From assembly GCA_002343445.1 (NCBI GenBank), contig DDSP01000030.1:27584-41040 (forward strand): a DNA stretch of 13,457 nucleotides. The letters are read 5' to 3'. Below the pieces are notes generated by a model. That model worked only from the letters and a program-made list of their open reading frames with translations. It was not told the DNA's origin and searched no databases. Below, in pieces: positions 1 through 8,400 of the stretch (position 1 is its first letter; each line of letters begins with the position of its first letter). The DNA is from Chthonomonas sp. UBA2387. GTDB lineage: Bacteria; Armatimonadota; Fimbriimonadia; Fimbriimonadales; Fimbriimonadaceae. Made by a program: the position numbers and the translations under genes.

Positions 1-135
1 GACCAGAGCGTCGACCGCCCGCGCTCTCCCCGCAGCTCCATCAGCCGCGTCCTCTCCAAGGCCTACCCCTCGCCCTCGGCGTCCAGCAACGCCGCCAAAA
101 ACCCCGCCAGCCCGCCGCCGACGTACTCCGACACC
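1..135. repeat. Long direct repeat, copy 1
   Basis: Base for base, this stretch is identical to 10673-10807, in the same orientation. The repeat begins at the first base of the window, so its true left end may lie outside. Beyond base 135 the copies diverge: copy 1 carries about 30 extra bases. Similarity then resumes for about 30 bases over the start of the small minus-strand gene. It covers the 3' part of that gene and the sequence after it. The two copies bracket about 10.7 kb that includes the whole effector operon. Confidence 0.95.
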
Positions 136-200
136 ACCCTCTTCCCCTCCCGCCTCTTCCGGTAGTAGTACAACCCGTTCCGCCGCACTTCGTATCCCAT
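63..200 (-). CDS. Small basic protein of unknown function (45 aa, MGYEVRRNG family), copy 1
   Basis: The ATG at 200 opens a 45-residue frame beginning MGYEVRRNGLYYYRKRREGK and ending with a hydrophobic Gly-rich helix (VGGGLAGFLAALL) before a TAG. I recall similar short, lysine/arginine-rich proteins recurring beside mobile genes in planctomycete genomes; their function is unknown to me. A second reading frame after the stop, seen in full in copy 2, continues with a helical stretch (RARAVDALVADVDSLNRR). The family protein is therefore probably longer and this one ends early after a one-base frameshift. The start is supported by the leader shared with copy 2: an extended -10-like box lies 7 bases upstream and no Shine-Dalgarno is present. 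Confidence 0.5.
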   Translation of the reverse strand: MGYEVRRNGLYYYRKRREGKRVVSEYVGGGLAGFLAALLDAEGEG

Positions 201-216
201 GCTACACAGTATAGCA
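200..216 (-). promoter_or_regulatory. Conserved dyad TGCTA-N7-TAGCA with -10-like box over a start codon (copy 1)
   Basis: Inverted arms TGCTA and TAGCA are separated by 7 bases and overlap the first base of the small gene's ATG. On the minus strand the dyad contains TGC-TATACT, an extended -10-like element at 213-208, only 7 bases before the ATG. This would give a leaderless or nearly leaderless message. The same arms and spacing occur at 10842-10858 although the 7-base centre differs. No good -35 is seen. Operator or promoter function is inferred. Confidence 0.4.
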
Positions 217-263
217 TTATGATCTCGAACCCTTGTATAGACGAGCTTGAGGTTCGCGAAGCA

Positions 264-516
264 TTAGCAGCACTCTCTGAAGTCCGCGCAGAACTTAAAC
301 GGCAAGTGTGTGAGGCACCGCTCCTTGCAGAAACCATTCTTCTCCGGCCCCCTCAGCCGCGTCAGCTCGACGATGCCCATGCCGACAAACTTTCGCTTCC
401 ACCTGAAGAACGTCTGCTCCCTGATGCCGACCTTGCGGCAAGACCTCGAGCGCCAGCACTCCGCCCTCTGCCTGCCGCAGGGCGACGATCTGCTCGTCCG
501 AGAACGACTTCTTCAT
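264..516 (-). pseudogene. IS3-family transposase OrfA remnant (helix-turn-helix), frameshifted
   Basis: The frame opening at 516 reads MKKSFSDEQIVALRQAEGG, then a shift of frame near 443-450 gives CRKVGIREQTFFRWKRKFVG followed by MGIVELTRLRGPEKN. This is the IS3/IS2-type OrfA pattern (DEQI, CRK-GI-EQTFYRWK, then the start of the leucine zipper). One Arg codon of the usual MKKSRF start is missing, another codon is lost before LRQAE, and the zipper is interrupted. The rest reads an unrelated tail to a TAA at 264. OrfA normally binds the element's ends; this copy cannot encode the full protein. Confidence 0.8.
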
Positions 517-586
517 CCTGCTATCCTCCAGCGCAAATAGACGGCGCGGCTAACTAATTTCCGTCCAGTTTTCGGGGATCAGACCA
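264..586 (-). mobile_element. IS3-family insertion sequence, left-end fragment
   Basis: Read on the minus strand, the fragment begins at 586 with TGGTCTGATCCCCGAAAAC, the TG-start, C-rich terminal inverted repeat form common in IS3-family elements. About 70 bases later comes orfA. The fragment ends near 264, shortly after the end of the orfA remnant. No orfB (DDE transposase), right inverted repeat or target-site duplication is visible, so the element is dead. It adjoins the integrase remnant and may have contributed to its disruption. Confidence 0.7.
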
Positions 587-714
587 TTACCCCGACTGCA
601 AGCAGCGAAGTTCTTGAAGGAGGTTTTCCGCACGTGAAGACTCTCGCGCCTTGCCATCCGTTGGCGCAGCTTCAGTTACCAGGCGGTCCGACGCCCGATC
701 GCCCGCCGCACTGG

Positions 715-1167
715 GCCGGAGCGATGCGCGTCGTGGACGCCTTGCGGAAATGCCCGCCGTCCCAGAGCTGTCGAACCCTCTTCCTGAGTAGAGAGGCAGC
801 GATCGCCCTTCAAGACGAACGCCGTCGGCAGACCGTAGGCGGTATGGCGAACCCCTTGGCTTGGCGTTTTGACCGAGGGCGTTAAGCCTTGGGAGCAGAA
901 CCACGCCAATGCGCAACTCAAGCGGCTGCGAGGAGCGGCTGGTGTTTCGCCGATGACCAGCCACAAGCTCTTTCGGCACTCGACTCTTTCGCGAGCTAGT
1001 TTTGGGAGTCTCCCTGCACGACGTCTCGCACCAAGCCGGCCCGTGCTCACCGTCTCCCTACTTGGCCACCACACACCCTTGAGGCGTCAAAGGCGGCGGC
1101 CCAAGCCGGCCAAGAGGCGCTACGGCACGCGAGAGCCAAACGGCTCCAAGAAGCCGACCATTGACCG
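715..1167 (+). pseudogene. Tyrosine recombinase/phage integrase remnant, multiply frameshifted
   Basis: Fragments in changing plus frames join into the C-terminal half of a tyrosine recombinase. MRVVDALRKCPPSQS and RTLFLSREAAIALQ (724-815) look like the strand and 'PLS-EA--AL' region. NHANAQLKRLRGAAGV then SHKLFRHS (about 898-980) matches the 'LKRL--AAGV-PHKLRH' box with one inserted codon. After another shift, GVSLHDVSHQAGPCSPSPYL (about 1007-1065) matches 'L-DV--LGH-S--TT--Y'. A helical tail EASKAAAQAGQEALRHARAK ends at TGA 1165-1167. The GH histidine and an unbroken frame are missing, so it is not active. The N-terminal half is absent; the IS3 fragment lies where it should be. Identification is by motif reading only. 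Confidence 0.55.
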
Positions 1168-1248
1168 CCTACTCTTGGCCAAAAACTTTGGGACCCTGGG
1201 ACCCTTGGGACTCAGCGGTTCCCTCGCTCTTGGACGGTTTGGCTGGGG

Positions 1249-3321
1249 CTAGTTGGGCCTCACTATCACGCCTTCGTCTTGAGCCCGGGCCAGCAACTCC
1301 AACAAGACTTTGGCTTGGCGCTCAGAAGGAACCCGGGGCGGGTTCTGGGTCACTAGGCGCAACACCCCCACTTCCACGTCGGCAAGGGGACGGATACGCT
1401 CCAGGCAGTCGCGCACTTCCCGCCACTTCTCCGGCGGAATCTGGACGACGGCGGCTTGGGCGTGGATGCCGTCGACCATCACCTGAACCCTCTGCTCTTG
1501 CCGACGTTCAGCTCTGACGGCGCCGAGGGGAATCAGCATGGCGAGGAACTCGTTGGGCAGATAGTGTGCCAAGGTGGGAAGCTCCGCTTTAAGACGGTCC
1601 CAGCAGGCGGGCCGCTTGCACCATTCCGTCACGTTGGAGATGCCGGCGGGAGGGCGCTGGATGTCCTCGTGGACGAAGGCGGTGGTCACTTTGAGCGCTT
1701 CGAGGATCGGCTCGGGCACTGCTTGAGACCGCCAGATCGGCTCAATGTCGAGGGCCGCGCCTTTGCTCTTGGCGACTTCGGCGAGAAGGGCGATGCCGTA
1801 GGCGACGGTGTTGGCTCGGTAGCCGCCCTTGTACCACGGCTGGGCGGTGACAAGTTTCTCGCAAGCCCGGAAGATCAGCGCCCGCGCCACGATCGTCCGG
1901 AACGTCAGCTCGTTGAACTTGGTGCTGTCCTTCTCCCACGCCTCCGCGATCCGCAACGCGTACTGCACGAAGTTCTTTTGGGCACCCAGATTCACATGCC
2001 TCGGGTGCTCGTCCCAGACGTTCTCAAACTTCGCGAGGTCGGTTTTGTTGAACACCTGGTGCTTGGGGAACGTGGCCAGAAAAGTGCGCTGTTCGGCTCC
2101 GACACGCTTGGCCACTTCGTCGGCGTACTGGCCCCTCGCCCGTTCGTAGAACCACTTTGTCTCCCGAAGTTCGCCAGCCTTCGGGGGGGCCCACATGCGA
2201 CGGGAGAGTTCCTCGATCCGGATGTGGAACGGCGAGTTAGAGAAGAGGTCCGCCGCGTTGACTTTGTTCTGGGTGTTCGCGTACTCGGCGATCTTGGGGA
2301 CGATCTGCTCTCCGTCCTCCGGGGCCACGATCGAGAGCTTCATCTGAACGAACACTTGGTCGAGGTTGGCATTGTCGTTGCGGCGGGTGTGGAAGAGCGA
2401 GGCCGCAGTCTGTCCGCCGTTCACGATCTGCAGGTCGACGATGTGGGTGATCTCCAACCCCCTGGGGCCCCCATTGGTTTGGATCGAGCTGGCCGTCGCC
2501 GTGATGCCGTTGTTGTAGGCGAAGAACATGGAAGGTTCGGTCAGGATGGTTCTCTTGATGCCCTTGTTGACGTTGCCCTTGTTCTGGAGGAACGCCCGGA
2601 CGTTCTGTTCGAGGAGGCGGGCTCCGTACTTCTCGTACAGGTCGGCGAGGATCTTCCCGGGCACGGCGACCAGATACGAGGGGAAGGCGTCGTGCCCGAG
2701 CGCGGCAGACAGGCAAGGCACCCCGCGCCCGAACTGCTGTTCGAAGTCGATTTCCAACGGCTCGCGCTGGCCCTTTGACTCCCGCAGGCGGTGCAGCCGG
2801 GCGATGTCCCAGATTTCATAGGAGGCGGGGATCCCACTGACGGATCTCGCCTCGGCGGCTTGGGCCCGATCGCTGAGACGCCGTTCCGAAACCAAGAACA
2901 GAACCAGCTTCTTGATGTCGGACTTGCGGTCGTGGATCAGTCGGGCGAGACCGAACTCAGGGGAGACCGGTTCCAACTGCGTGTAGAACTCGCGTTCGAA
3001 AGAGGCCCGAAAGAAGGTAGCGGCGCGATTGAAGGCGGCGACGACTTCGGTTTGAGTGAGAGATTCGACCGTATGGCGGAAGTCGAAGTCCGCGACGAAG
3101 AGGCCAAGGCAGCCCTCGTCGTCGAGCCAGTAGCCATCGACACGGGAACCGCGACCGCTGTCGTAATGACAGAACTCGAAGCCCTCGAGGTCGCCGTTTT
3201 CGCGGATCTCCTCAGCGACAGACTCCATGAAGGCGGCCAGTTGGAAGGCAGCGGCCGCTTCGGCTTCGGCGAGGTACTCCTGCTGGAAGTCATGGAAGAA
3301 CTGGTCAAGGGTTTGCGGCAT
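1249..3321 (-). CDS. AIPR-family protein (abortive infection/phage resistance)
   Basis: This 690-residue protein ends the effector operon. The AIPR signature is clear: FAYNNGITATASSI (residues 267-280) and IVDLQIVNGGQTAAS (294-308), followed by a long mixed C-terminal region. AIPR proteins (Pfam PF10592) are linked to abortive phage resistance and occur in MORC/Z1/DUF4420 restriction clusters; their exact biochemical role there is not established as far as I know. The N-terminal 90 residues contain VDGY (61-64) and VADFD (76-80), an acidic pattern that could be a degenerate nuclease-like fold, but no ExK is seen. I chose ATG 3321 over TTG 3336: a GGAG lies 9 bases before the ATG. The gene overlaps the DUF4420 gene by 17 bases, indicating coupled translation. 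The long plus-strand open frame opposite is a GC-rich shadow. Confidence 0.9.
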   Translation of the reverse strand: MPQTLDQFFHDFQQEYLAEAEAAAAFQLAAFMESVAEEIRENGDLEGFEFCHYDSGRGSRVDGYWLDDEGCLGLFVADFDFRHTVESLTQTEVVAAFNRAATFFRASFEREFYTQLEPVSPEFGLARLIHDRKSDIKKLVLFLVSERRLSDRAQAAEARSVSGIPASYEIWDIARLHRLRESKGQREPLEIDFEQQFGRGVPCLSAALGHDAFPSYLVAVPGKILADLYEKYGARLLEQNVRAFLQNKGNVNKGIKRTILTEPSMFFAYNNGITATASSIQTNGGPRGLEITHIVDLQIVNGGQTAASLFHTRRNDNANLDQVFVQMKLSIVAPEDGEQIVPKIAEYANTQNKVNAADLFSNSPFHIRIEELSRRMWAPPKAGELRETKWFYERARGQYADEVAKRVGAEQRTFLATFPKHQVFNKTDLAKFENVWDEHPRHVNLGAQKNFVQYALRIAEAWEKDSTKFNELTFRTIVARALIFRACEKLVTAQPWYKGGYRANTVAYGIALLAEVAKSKGAALDIEPIWRSQAVPEPILEALKVTTAFVHEDIQRPPAGISNVTEWCKRPACWDRLKAELPTLAHYLPNEFLAMLIPLGAVRAERRQEQRVQVMVDGIHAQAAVVQIPPEKWREVRDCLERIRPLADVEVGVLRLVTQNPPRVPSERQAKVLLELLARAQDEGVIVRPN

Positions 3322-4282
3322 CGAGGGACTCTCCAAGAACTGCGGATATGGGCGCGCGGAAACCGCTGAGATGCTCGAGCAACAGCTGGTAACTCACGCG
3401 GCAGACCCCGGCGGCCAGTTCGGAACGAACCAGCCTCGGGAAACCGGGACCAACCAAGTAGGCCTGAGGGGCGGCGACGAGGAAAGTGGGCGTGTCGTAG
3501 TCGGGCAAGGGTTGATAGCCGGCGGAGGCGACTTTGTTGTCGAACTCTTCCACAGCGGCCCCGGGCAGGGCGTCTCTCGTGGAAGCGACGATGTGATTCA
3601 GCGACCGGCCTGCCGCGTCCTCGTCGAGGCGGATAGTCAGGAGGAACAGACGCGAACCGACGGTCTCGAGTTGGTTCTCGGAGGAGATCCTGACGGTTCC
3701 GGGGTCGGCCGCGGAGATCGATTTGACCTCGACGGCGCGGTCGCCGAACACGAAGTCCTGTTGAACTCGGTCGGGGCCAAGCCACGCACGGACGGCGGCG
3801 AGCCCGCCCCACGAACTGCCCGCAAGGGCCTCGAGGAACCAGAGTTCGGCGATGAGGCCGCGAATCTGCTCGGAGGAGAGTCGCGCCCCAGACGGGTTCG
3901 CGAAGAACGTCTTCCAGCGGCGCAGGTGCTGCAGGACGGTCGAAAGGGCCTGTTCGGAGGTGCGAGCCTGGCCGAGGTCGGATGCAAGGTGAACGCAGAG
4001 GACGTGGAAGAGTTCTACGTCGGCGTCGATCGAGAGGGCGAGGACGAGGCGTTGGCACCCTGGGTCGGAGTCGTCCCAAAGGTCGGTGTCCAAGCCCCGG
4101 ACCGGTACCCTTCCTGCGACGAAGGCTCGGCGGTGGTCTCCCTCCAGTCGGATGACGAACAGGCGGCGGCCTTGGGCGTCGCGGGCCCAGTAGGCCCGTA
4201 CAGCCTCGACCCCGTCCACGAGCAGCACGTTGAGATCGTGTGTGGGCGGGTTGATCAGGCTCCAAGGCAACGGGCTAGTCAT
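3305..4282 (-). CDS. PD-(D/E)XK nuclease-family protein (DUF4420 type)
   Basis: This 325-residue protein has the size of the PF14390 (DUF4420) family, the putative restriction nuclease of MORC/Z1 methylation-linked systems. The core is GLIAELWFLEAL (142-153, Glu146), then QQDF (174-177, Asp176), then AVEVKSI (183-189, Glu185 and Lys187). That is the E...D...ExK order of the fold with all catalytic residues present. It is expected to cut DNA lacking the cognate cytosine methylation, probably together with the ATPase and helicase. Start: ATG 4282 overlaps the Z1 stop (ATGACTAG). An AGGAGGAC ribosome-binding site at 4294-4287 precedes it by four bases, the best in the operon. It overlaps the AIPR gene by 17 bases. 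Confidence 0.88.
   Translation of the reverse strand: MTSPLPWSLINPPTHDLNVLLVDGVEAVRAYWARDAQGRRLFVIRLEGDHRRAFVAGRVPVRGLDTDLWDDSDPGCQRLVLALSIDADVELFHVLCVHLASDLGQARTSEQALSTVLQHLRRWKTFFANPSGARLSSEQIRGLIAELWFLEALAGSSWGGLAAVRAWLGPDRVQQDFVFGDRAVEVKSISAADPGTVRISSENQLETVGSRLFLLTIRLDEDAAGRSLNHIVASTRDALPGAAVEEFDNKVASAGYQPLPDYDTPTFLVAAPQAYLVGPGFPRLVRSELAAGVCRVSYQLLLEHLSGFRAPISAVLGESLDAANP
3331..3334 (-). promoter_or_regulatory. Ribosome-binding site deciding the AIPR start
   Basis: GGAG on the minus strand lies nine bases before ATG 3321 and within the end of the DUF4420 gene. It overlaps the second codon of the alternative TTG start at 3336, so it cannot serve that start and favours the ATG. Confidence 0.6.
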
Positions 4283-6926
4283 CGAGGTCCTCCTCGTCGT
4301 CGGCGTCGAGTTCGAACAGCACGCCCTGTTGCTCCAGCCACACCTTGTTGGCGACGGCGGTCACCGTGCGACCCTGGGACAAGAATGGGAAGCTGACTCC
4401 AATCGCCATCGCCTTGACCCCCAATGGGCCGAGTGCGAGGCGATGCACCATCAGCAAAGGCTTGTTCCGCACCTCCCGGAAGTGGGTGTCGGACAGCTTA
4501 TCCTTCCATCTGGGGTTTCCCGGGTGGTCCCGCTCAGCGAACTCGTGGGCAAGTCGAACTTGGTCAGCGTTCAGACCCAACTTCTCGTCTCCCCGGCTCG
4601 CGACACGGTCCTTGCGCGTCCGCCAAACCGGCCCCGACTGTTCGATGTCGTCTTTCCCCCGGGACTGGTACCCGAGCCGACGTTCGGGACCACTCTCGTC
4701 GTTCTCTTTCCGCGAAATCAGTAGCACGTCGCAGTGCGGATACAGGTCGGACAACTCATGGAGGTAGTCCTTCGCGAGATCAAACTCGCCTTTCATCTTG
4801 CCGGGGCACGTTTCGAAGCGGTTAAGGAAGGCGATGATCTCGGCGGTCGGCGCGTTTGGCACAAACCATCCCTTGGAGGTTTCCTGCACGGTGGCGCCGA
4901 AACCGCGTTCCCAGAACTCTGCGACCAGCGCTTCGTTGCGCCGGTTCACCTCTGGGTCCAACGGGAGGAAGTGCGACTCGACCAATTGGCCGCCAAAATC
5001 GATCTCCAAGGTGACGGGCTTGCCATGTCGCATCTTGTTCGCCGCGGTGATGACAAGGGCGTCGGGATGGGAGCCGACGTACAGGCCGAACTCGCGGGGA
5101 GTTTGGCCCAGACGCCCCATCCGGCGGATCTGATCCCGCAGTTCCTCGGTCTTCTCAGCGATGTGCCGGTACCAAGCGATCGATCGCTCGGGCAGGTAGA
5201 CCCGGCACAGGTCTTCGTAGCCGGGGCGGTAGCCGAACCACCGGCCCATCTGCATGAGGGTGTCGTACATGCTCGTGTTGCGGTGGATGTAGCTGACGGT
5301 GAGCCCTTCGATGGTCAGGCCCCGCGACAGGCTGAGACCACCGACGGCGAGGATCGTCCGGCCATCCTCGCCCGCTGCGGTGTTGCCGTAGGCCAGACGC
5401 TCGTCCGAGTTGCTGTTGATCACCACGACCTTCGCCGCGTCGACCACCCTCCGCAGGCTATTCATGACATCGCCCCAGGCACACCCGGTCGCGGCGAACT
5501 CCGCATCGAAGGCTCGCTTCAGGCGAGCCATCACGGGGTCGCGAAGCGCATCGGCAACAGGGAGGGCACCATGGGCAGATACGGCTTGACGTACCTTGTC
5601 GACATAGGCGGACACCTCGGTTTTGAGGTGGCGCTGCACGTTGACGAATCGAGACACGTTGATCATCATGGAGGCGTGCGTCTCGCTCTGGCCCCGGAGG
5701 TTGCGGATCACGCGGGCGAGGAAGAACACGTCTATCGCTTCTAGGAGGCTATCCGGCAGGTAAGGGGGCGTCAGCTCTTTTTTGTGGGAAACCGGAATCA
5801 CCGCCTCGCAGTCGTCCACCTGCCGCAGAACCCGGTCGCTGCTCTCGTCTTCGACGAAGACCTTGTCGGGGCCGAAGTAGGAGGTAGGAGGATCAAGCGA
5901 GTAGATGAAGTCACGGGGGAAAAGTTCCTCGTAGGCTTCATCGTCGAAGGCCTCAGGGTTGATAAAGATGTTGGCGAATGGGGTGGCGGTGTAGCCGACG
6001 TAGCACGACTTCGCAAAGAGGCGAAGGATCTTTCGGATGTTCCGGTTGGTCGCGGTGGGGTCATCGTCTTCTTTACTCGTGTTGATCGATGCGTTGTCGG
6101 CCTCGTCGTCGATCATGAGCATGGGGACATCGCGGATCCGACCCCCTTGGGCGTTCAGCCGATACAGCCATGCGTAAAGCCGCTTCAGGGTGGCGACACG
6201 CTTCTTGATGACAACGACGATCGGTTTGCTGAAGTCATCTATCTGCCATCCACTAGCGGCGGCGGTTGCGGCGTTGAAATCTCTGTGTACGGTGGTGAGA
6301 GCCGCGGGGTGGGGGAATTCGGAGGCAAGCTCGCCCACTCCGATCCGAGCGAGTTGGTGTTGGGGATCGCTCGAGCGTCCGATGAAGCCGGCTTCGACTC
6401 GCTCTTGGGTTTGGGTGCGCAGGAGGTTGTGGATGCCTGCAATGACAATGATGAACTTATAGCCGGCATCGGCCGCTCGACAGACGAGGTCCAAGTAGCT
6501 GGCGGTTTTGCCTGACTGAACGTGGCCGATGACGAGGCCCCGGCGGTCCCACTCGCCCTGCGACAAGGGGTCTTGGAGCAACTCAAGGAGCCGCCCGCCA
6601 ACGTCTCGGAGAGACTGCACCATGTGCGGCGACCAGCCCGTTCGCCCGAGGTAGGTCTCGTAGCTGTCCGCGTAGACGTACTCGATCTGGCGACGGCGGA
6701 CCCAACCCTCGTCGTGGATCGCGGAAGGCTCGACGATGGAGACCCCTTCTGACATCCGGGTGGTGATCGTGATCAGGACTTGGTGAAGGGCATGGTCGAA
6801 ATTGCCATCAAACTCCATCAGCTTTGCATAGCGGAGGGCAAAGGCTCTTACATCGTCTTCGGTTCCGCTTGGACAAGCCTTACCGACGTTTTGGAGAAGC
6901 AGATCCGCGAATTCCTTGTCCGTCAT
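4275..6926 (-). CDS. Z1-domain superfamily II helicase/ATPase
   Basis: This 883-residue protein has clear helicase motifs: Walker A GHVQSGKTAS (134-143), DEAD-type Walker B MIDDEADNAS (271-280), motif III GYTATP (311-316), a motif-V-like stretch GGLSLSRGLTIEGLTV (529-544), and an arginine-finger motif VI MGRWFGYRPGYEDLC (560-574). The last two lie in the Z1 domain (PF10593), a module found with C5 methyltransferases and MORC-like ATPases in restriction clusters. The likely role is ATP-driven DNA translocation or remodelling that brings the nuclease to its target. The ATG at 6926 overlaps the ATPase TGA by four bases (ATGA). The C-terminus is strongly acidic (DADDEEDLDD). All motifs are intact and the length is typical, so it looks functional. 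Its stop overlaps the DUF4420 start. Confidence 0.95.
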   Translation of the reverse strand: MTDKEFADLLLQNVGKACPSGTEDDVRAFALRYAKLMEFDGNFDHALHQVLITITTRMSEGVSIVEPSAIHDEGWVRRRQIEYVYADSYETYLGRTGWSPHMVQSLRDVGGRLLELLQDPLSQGEWDRRGLVIGHVQSGKTASYLDLVCRAADAGYKFIIVIAGIHNLLRTQTQERVEAGFIGRSSDPQHQLARIGVGELASEFPHPAALTTVHRDFNAATAAASGWQIDDFSKPIVVVIKKRVATLKRLYAWLYRLNAQGGRIRDVPMLMIDDEADNASINTSKEDDDPTATNRNIRKILRLFAKSCYVGYTATPFANIFINPEAFDDEAYEELFPRDFIYSLDPPTSYFGPDKVFVEDESSDRVLRQVDDCEAVIPVSHKKELTPPYLPDSLLEAIDVFFLARVIRNLRGQSETHASMMINVSRFVNVQRHLKTEVSAYVDKVRQAVSAHGALPVADALRDPVMARLKRAFDAEFAATGCAWGDVMNSLRRVVDAAKVVVINSNSDERLAYGNTAAGEDGRTILAVGGLSLSRGLTIEGLTVSYIHRNTSMYDTLMQMGRWFGYRPGYEDLCRVYLPERSIAWYRHIAEKTEELRDQIRRMGRLGQTPREFGLYVGSHPDALVITAANKMRHGKPVTLEIDFGGQLVESHFLPLDPEVNRRNEALVAEFWERGFGATVQETSKGWFVPNAPTAEIIAFLNRFETCPGKMKGEFDLAKDYLHELSDLYPHCDVLLISRKENDESGPERRLGYQSRGKDDIEQSGPVWRTRKDRVASRGDEKLGLNADQVRLAHEFAERDHPGNPRWKDKLSDTHFREVRNKPLLMVHRLALGPLGVKAMAIGVSFPFLSQGRTVTAVANKVWLEQQGVLFELDADDEEDLDD

Positions 6927-8398
6927 GATTTTCGTCCGTTAGCAAACGCATCAACGAGGCTCTCGTGGCCGCGGAACAGCCCGGTAGACGCCACCGCCTG
7001 TTTGAACTCTTCCGGCGTATACGCCGCATCGGCGAAGAGGAGCAGCTTTAACTCTCGCAACTTGGCCTCGGCGTCGTCATCGGGGAGTTTCTGCGGATCG
7101 AAAAACTTCGCATGGGTGGAATAGTCGGAGTACAGCATCTCGACGGGGAGGGAAGTGCCGATGGAATCGAGCAAGAGGTCGAGGGCCCGTTGGCCGGGTT
7201 CGTCTAGGCGTTGCCGGACAGCAGAGACGGTCGGATGGTCGCGGTTTACGGCGTAGCGGATTCGATCTTGGTCGGCGAACCGGTGCCACAGTGGGTGATC
7301 CAAGTCGTCCCAAAGCCTCAAGCCTCTGCCGCGGAAGACACGAGCCGATCGGCCAGTGATCTGAGGGAGCAGAGCCTTTACCCGGTCGCGGACCTCGCGC
7401 GGCGGCCGAGCCCGCGACTTCTTGATGTCGATCGTCCACTCCTCGTCTTGGGCGGACGAGAAGTCGATCTGCACTCGGGCAAGCTTGGTGGCTTCGCCTT
7501 TGGGCACAAGGCGGAACCAGTCCCCCCAAGCCATGAGCCTGCAGTTCCGATAGATGTAGGCGCCCTGGTGGGATATGAAGTCGCTGCGTGTGCGGTAGAG
7601 TTCGTAATCCCGATTTGTCAATCGCGCGTGGTGCGGTAGGACGTAGGCTTGGATTCTTACCCGATGTTCCCCCAGATCAACGTATTCGAGAGGCAGCTTT
7701 TGGGTCGATCTGTGCTTCGTGCAGAAAGGGTCAAAGGGCTCCAAAGCCAGGTTGTTCACGGAGATCGACAACTTCGGGCGGTTGGCGTCCCCGCTCAGGA
7801 AACGGTGGAACACCAAGGACAGGTGCCAACGGAGGACTTCGAGCTTCTCGTTGACCAACTCGTGCAGGTGTGTGTCCAATTCGCCTTCGAAGAGACGGTC
7901 GAGCTTCTGCCAAACGACGAGAGTTCCGGTCGGGGGAAGGAGATCGATGTGCGGAATCTCGGCGATCTCCTGTTCATCAAGGATTGCGATCACCCACCGG
8001 TCCTCGGCCTCCACGACGTCGAGGTCCCACATCGCTGCACACCGACACCCGGCTTGGCTCGAAACCACGGTGAGCCGTTTGCACTGGGAGAAAGAAGCTG
8101 TTTTCAGGCCAAGTCCGAACCGGCCGAGGTCTGTGGCAGCCCTCGCCGCTCTCGGTCCCTTGCCTCCATGGCGGAGGGCGAAAACGAGGTCCTCCGGCGT
8201 CATTCCACAACCGTCGTCGTGGACGACCAGCGTCGGAGGGTCCAATGTCAAGTCGCACCGGATGCCAACATGCAGGCCTCCGGCCGCAATACTATTGTCC
8301 ACGAGGTCGGCGACGGCGGCCTCCAGCGAGTATCCGATGTCTCGCAACGAGGCGGAAAGGGAGGCCGCGCTCGGAGGTAGTTCGTGTTCTCTTGCCAT
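6923..8398 (-). CDS. GHKL ATPase, MutL/MORC-like
   Basis: This 491-residue protein begins MAREHELPPSAASL; the ATG at 8398 is chosen because the homologous pseudogene at 12958 starts at the same place (MARSQKLPPSAGSF). The Bergerat nucleotide-binding fold is complete: N box DLVDNSI (31-37, Mg-binding Asn35), G1 DDGCGM (61-66), G2 GRFGLGLK (92-99), then TASFSQC. A following alpha/beta region to about 330 fits the S5-like domain, and the rest is family-specific. GHKL ATPases of this type dimerise on ATP and act as clamps on DNA; here it probably couples recognition to the helicase and nuclease. The start lies two bases after the TAA of the Fe-S ORF, with only a weak upstream AGAGG, so translation is probably coupled. 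It overlaps the Z1 gene by four bases. Longer upstream starts in this frame run into the preceding ORF and are unlikely. Confidence 0.94.
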   Translation of the reverse strand: MAREHELPPSAASLSASLRDIGYSLEAAVADLVDNSIAAGGLHVGIRCDLTLDPPTLVVHDDGCGMTPEDLVFALRHGGKGPRAARAATDLGRFGLGLKTASFSQCKRLTVVSSQAGCRCAAMWDLDVVEAEDRWVIAILDEQEIAEIPHIDLLPPTGTLVVWQKLDRLFEGELDTHLHELVNEKLEVLRWHLSLVFHRFLSGDANRPKLSISVNNLALEPFDPFCTKHRSTQKLPLEYVDLGEHRVRIQAYVLPHHARLTNRDYELYRTRSDFISHQGAYIYRNCRLMAWGDWFRLVPKGEATKLARVQIDFSSAQDEEWTIDIKKSRARPPREVRDRVKALLPQITGRSARVFRGRGLRLWDDLDHPLWHRFADQDRIRYAVNRDHPTVSAVRQRLDEPGQRALDLLLDSIGTSLPVEMLYSDYSTHAKFFDPQKLPDDDAEAKLRELKLLLFADAAYTPEEFKQAVASTGLFRGHESLVDAFANGRKS

Positions 8399-8400
8399 GG

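Noticed and set aside
219..557. 112-codon plus frame over the IS3 fragment
   Set aside because: Antisense shadow of the orfA remnant; the minus strand shows the expected helix-turn-helix motifs.
587..1074. 130- and 132-codon minus frames in the left region
   Set aside because: Arg/Ser-rich with no motif; the plus strand of the same stretch holds the integrase fragments, which explains the openness.
1180..1225. Short GGGACC-type near-tandem repeats as an attachment site
   Set aside because: Only about three imperfect units, no partner found at the other end of the window, and no tRNA next to it.
1456..2778. 440-codon plus-strand open frame opposite the AIPR gene
   Set aside because: It mirrors the codon pattern of a clearly recognised minus-strand gene in GC-rich DNA; its translation has no motif and is rich in low-complexity Gly/Arg/Val/Asp.
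2937..4265. 442-codon minus frame overlapping the DUF4420 and AIPR genes
   Set aside because: Arg/Pro/Ser-rich shadow in another frame of two genes with clear family motifs.
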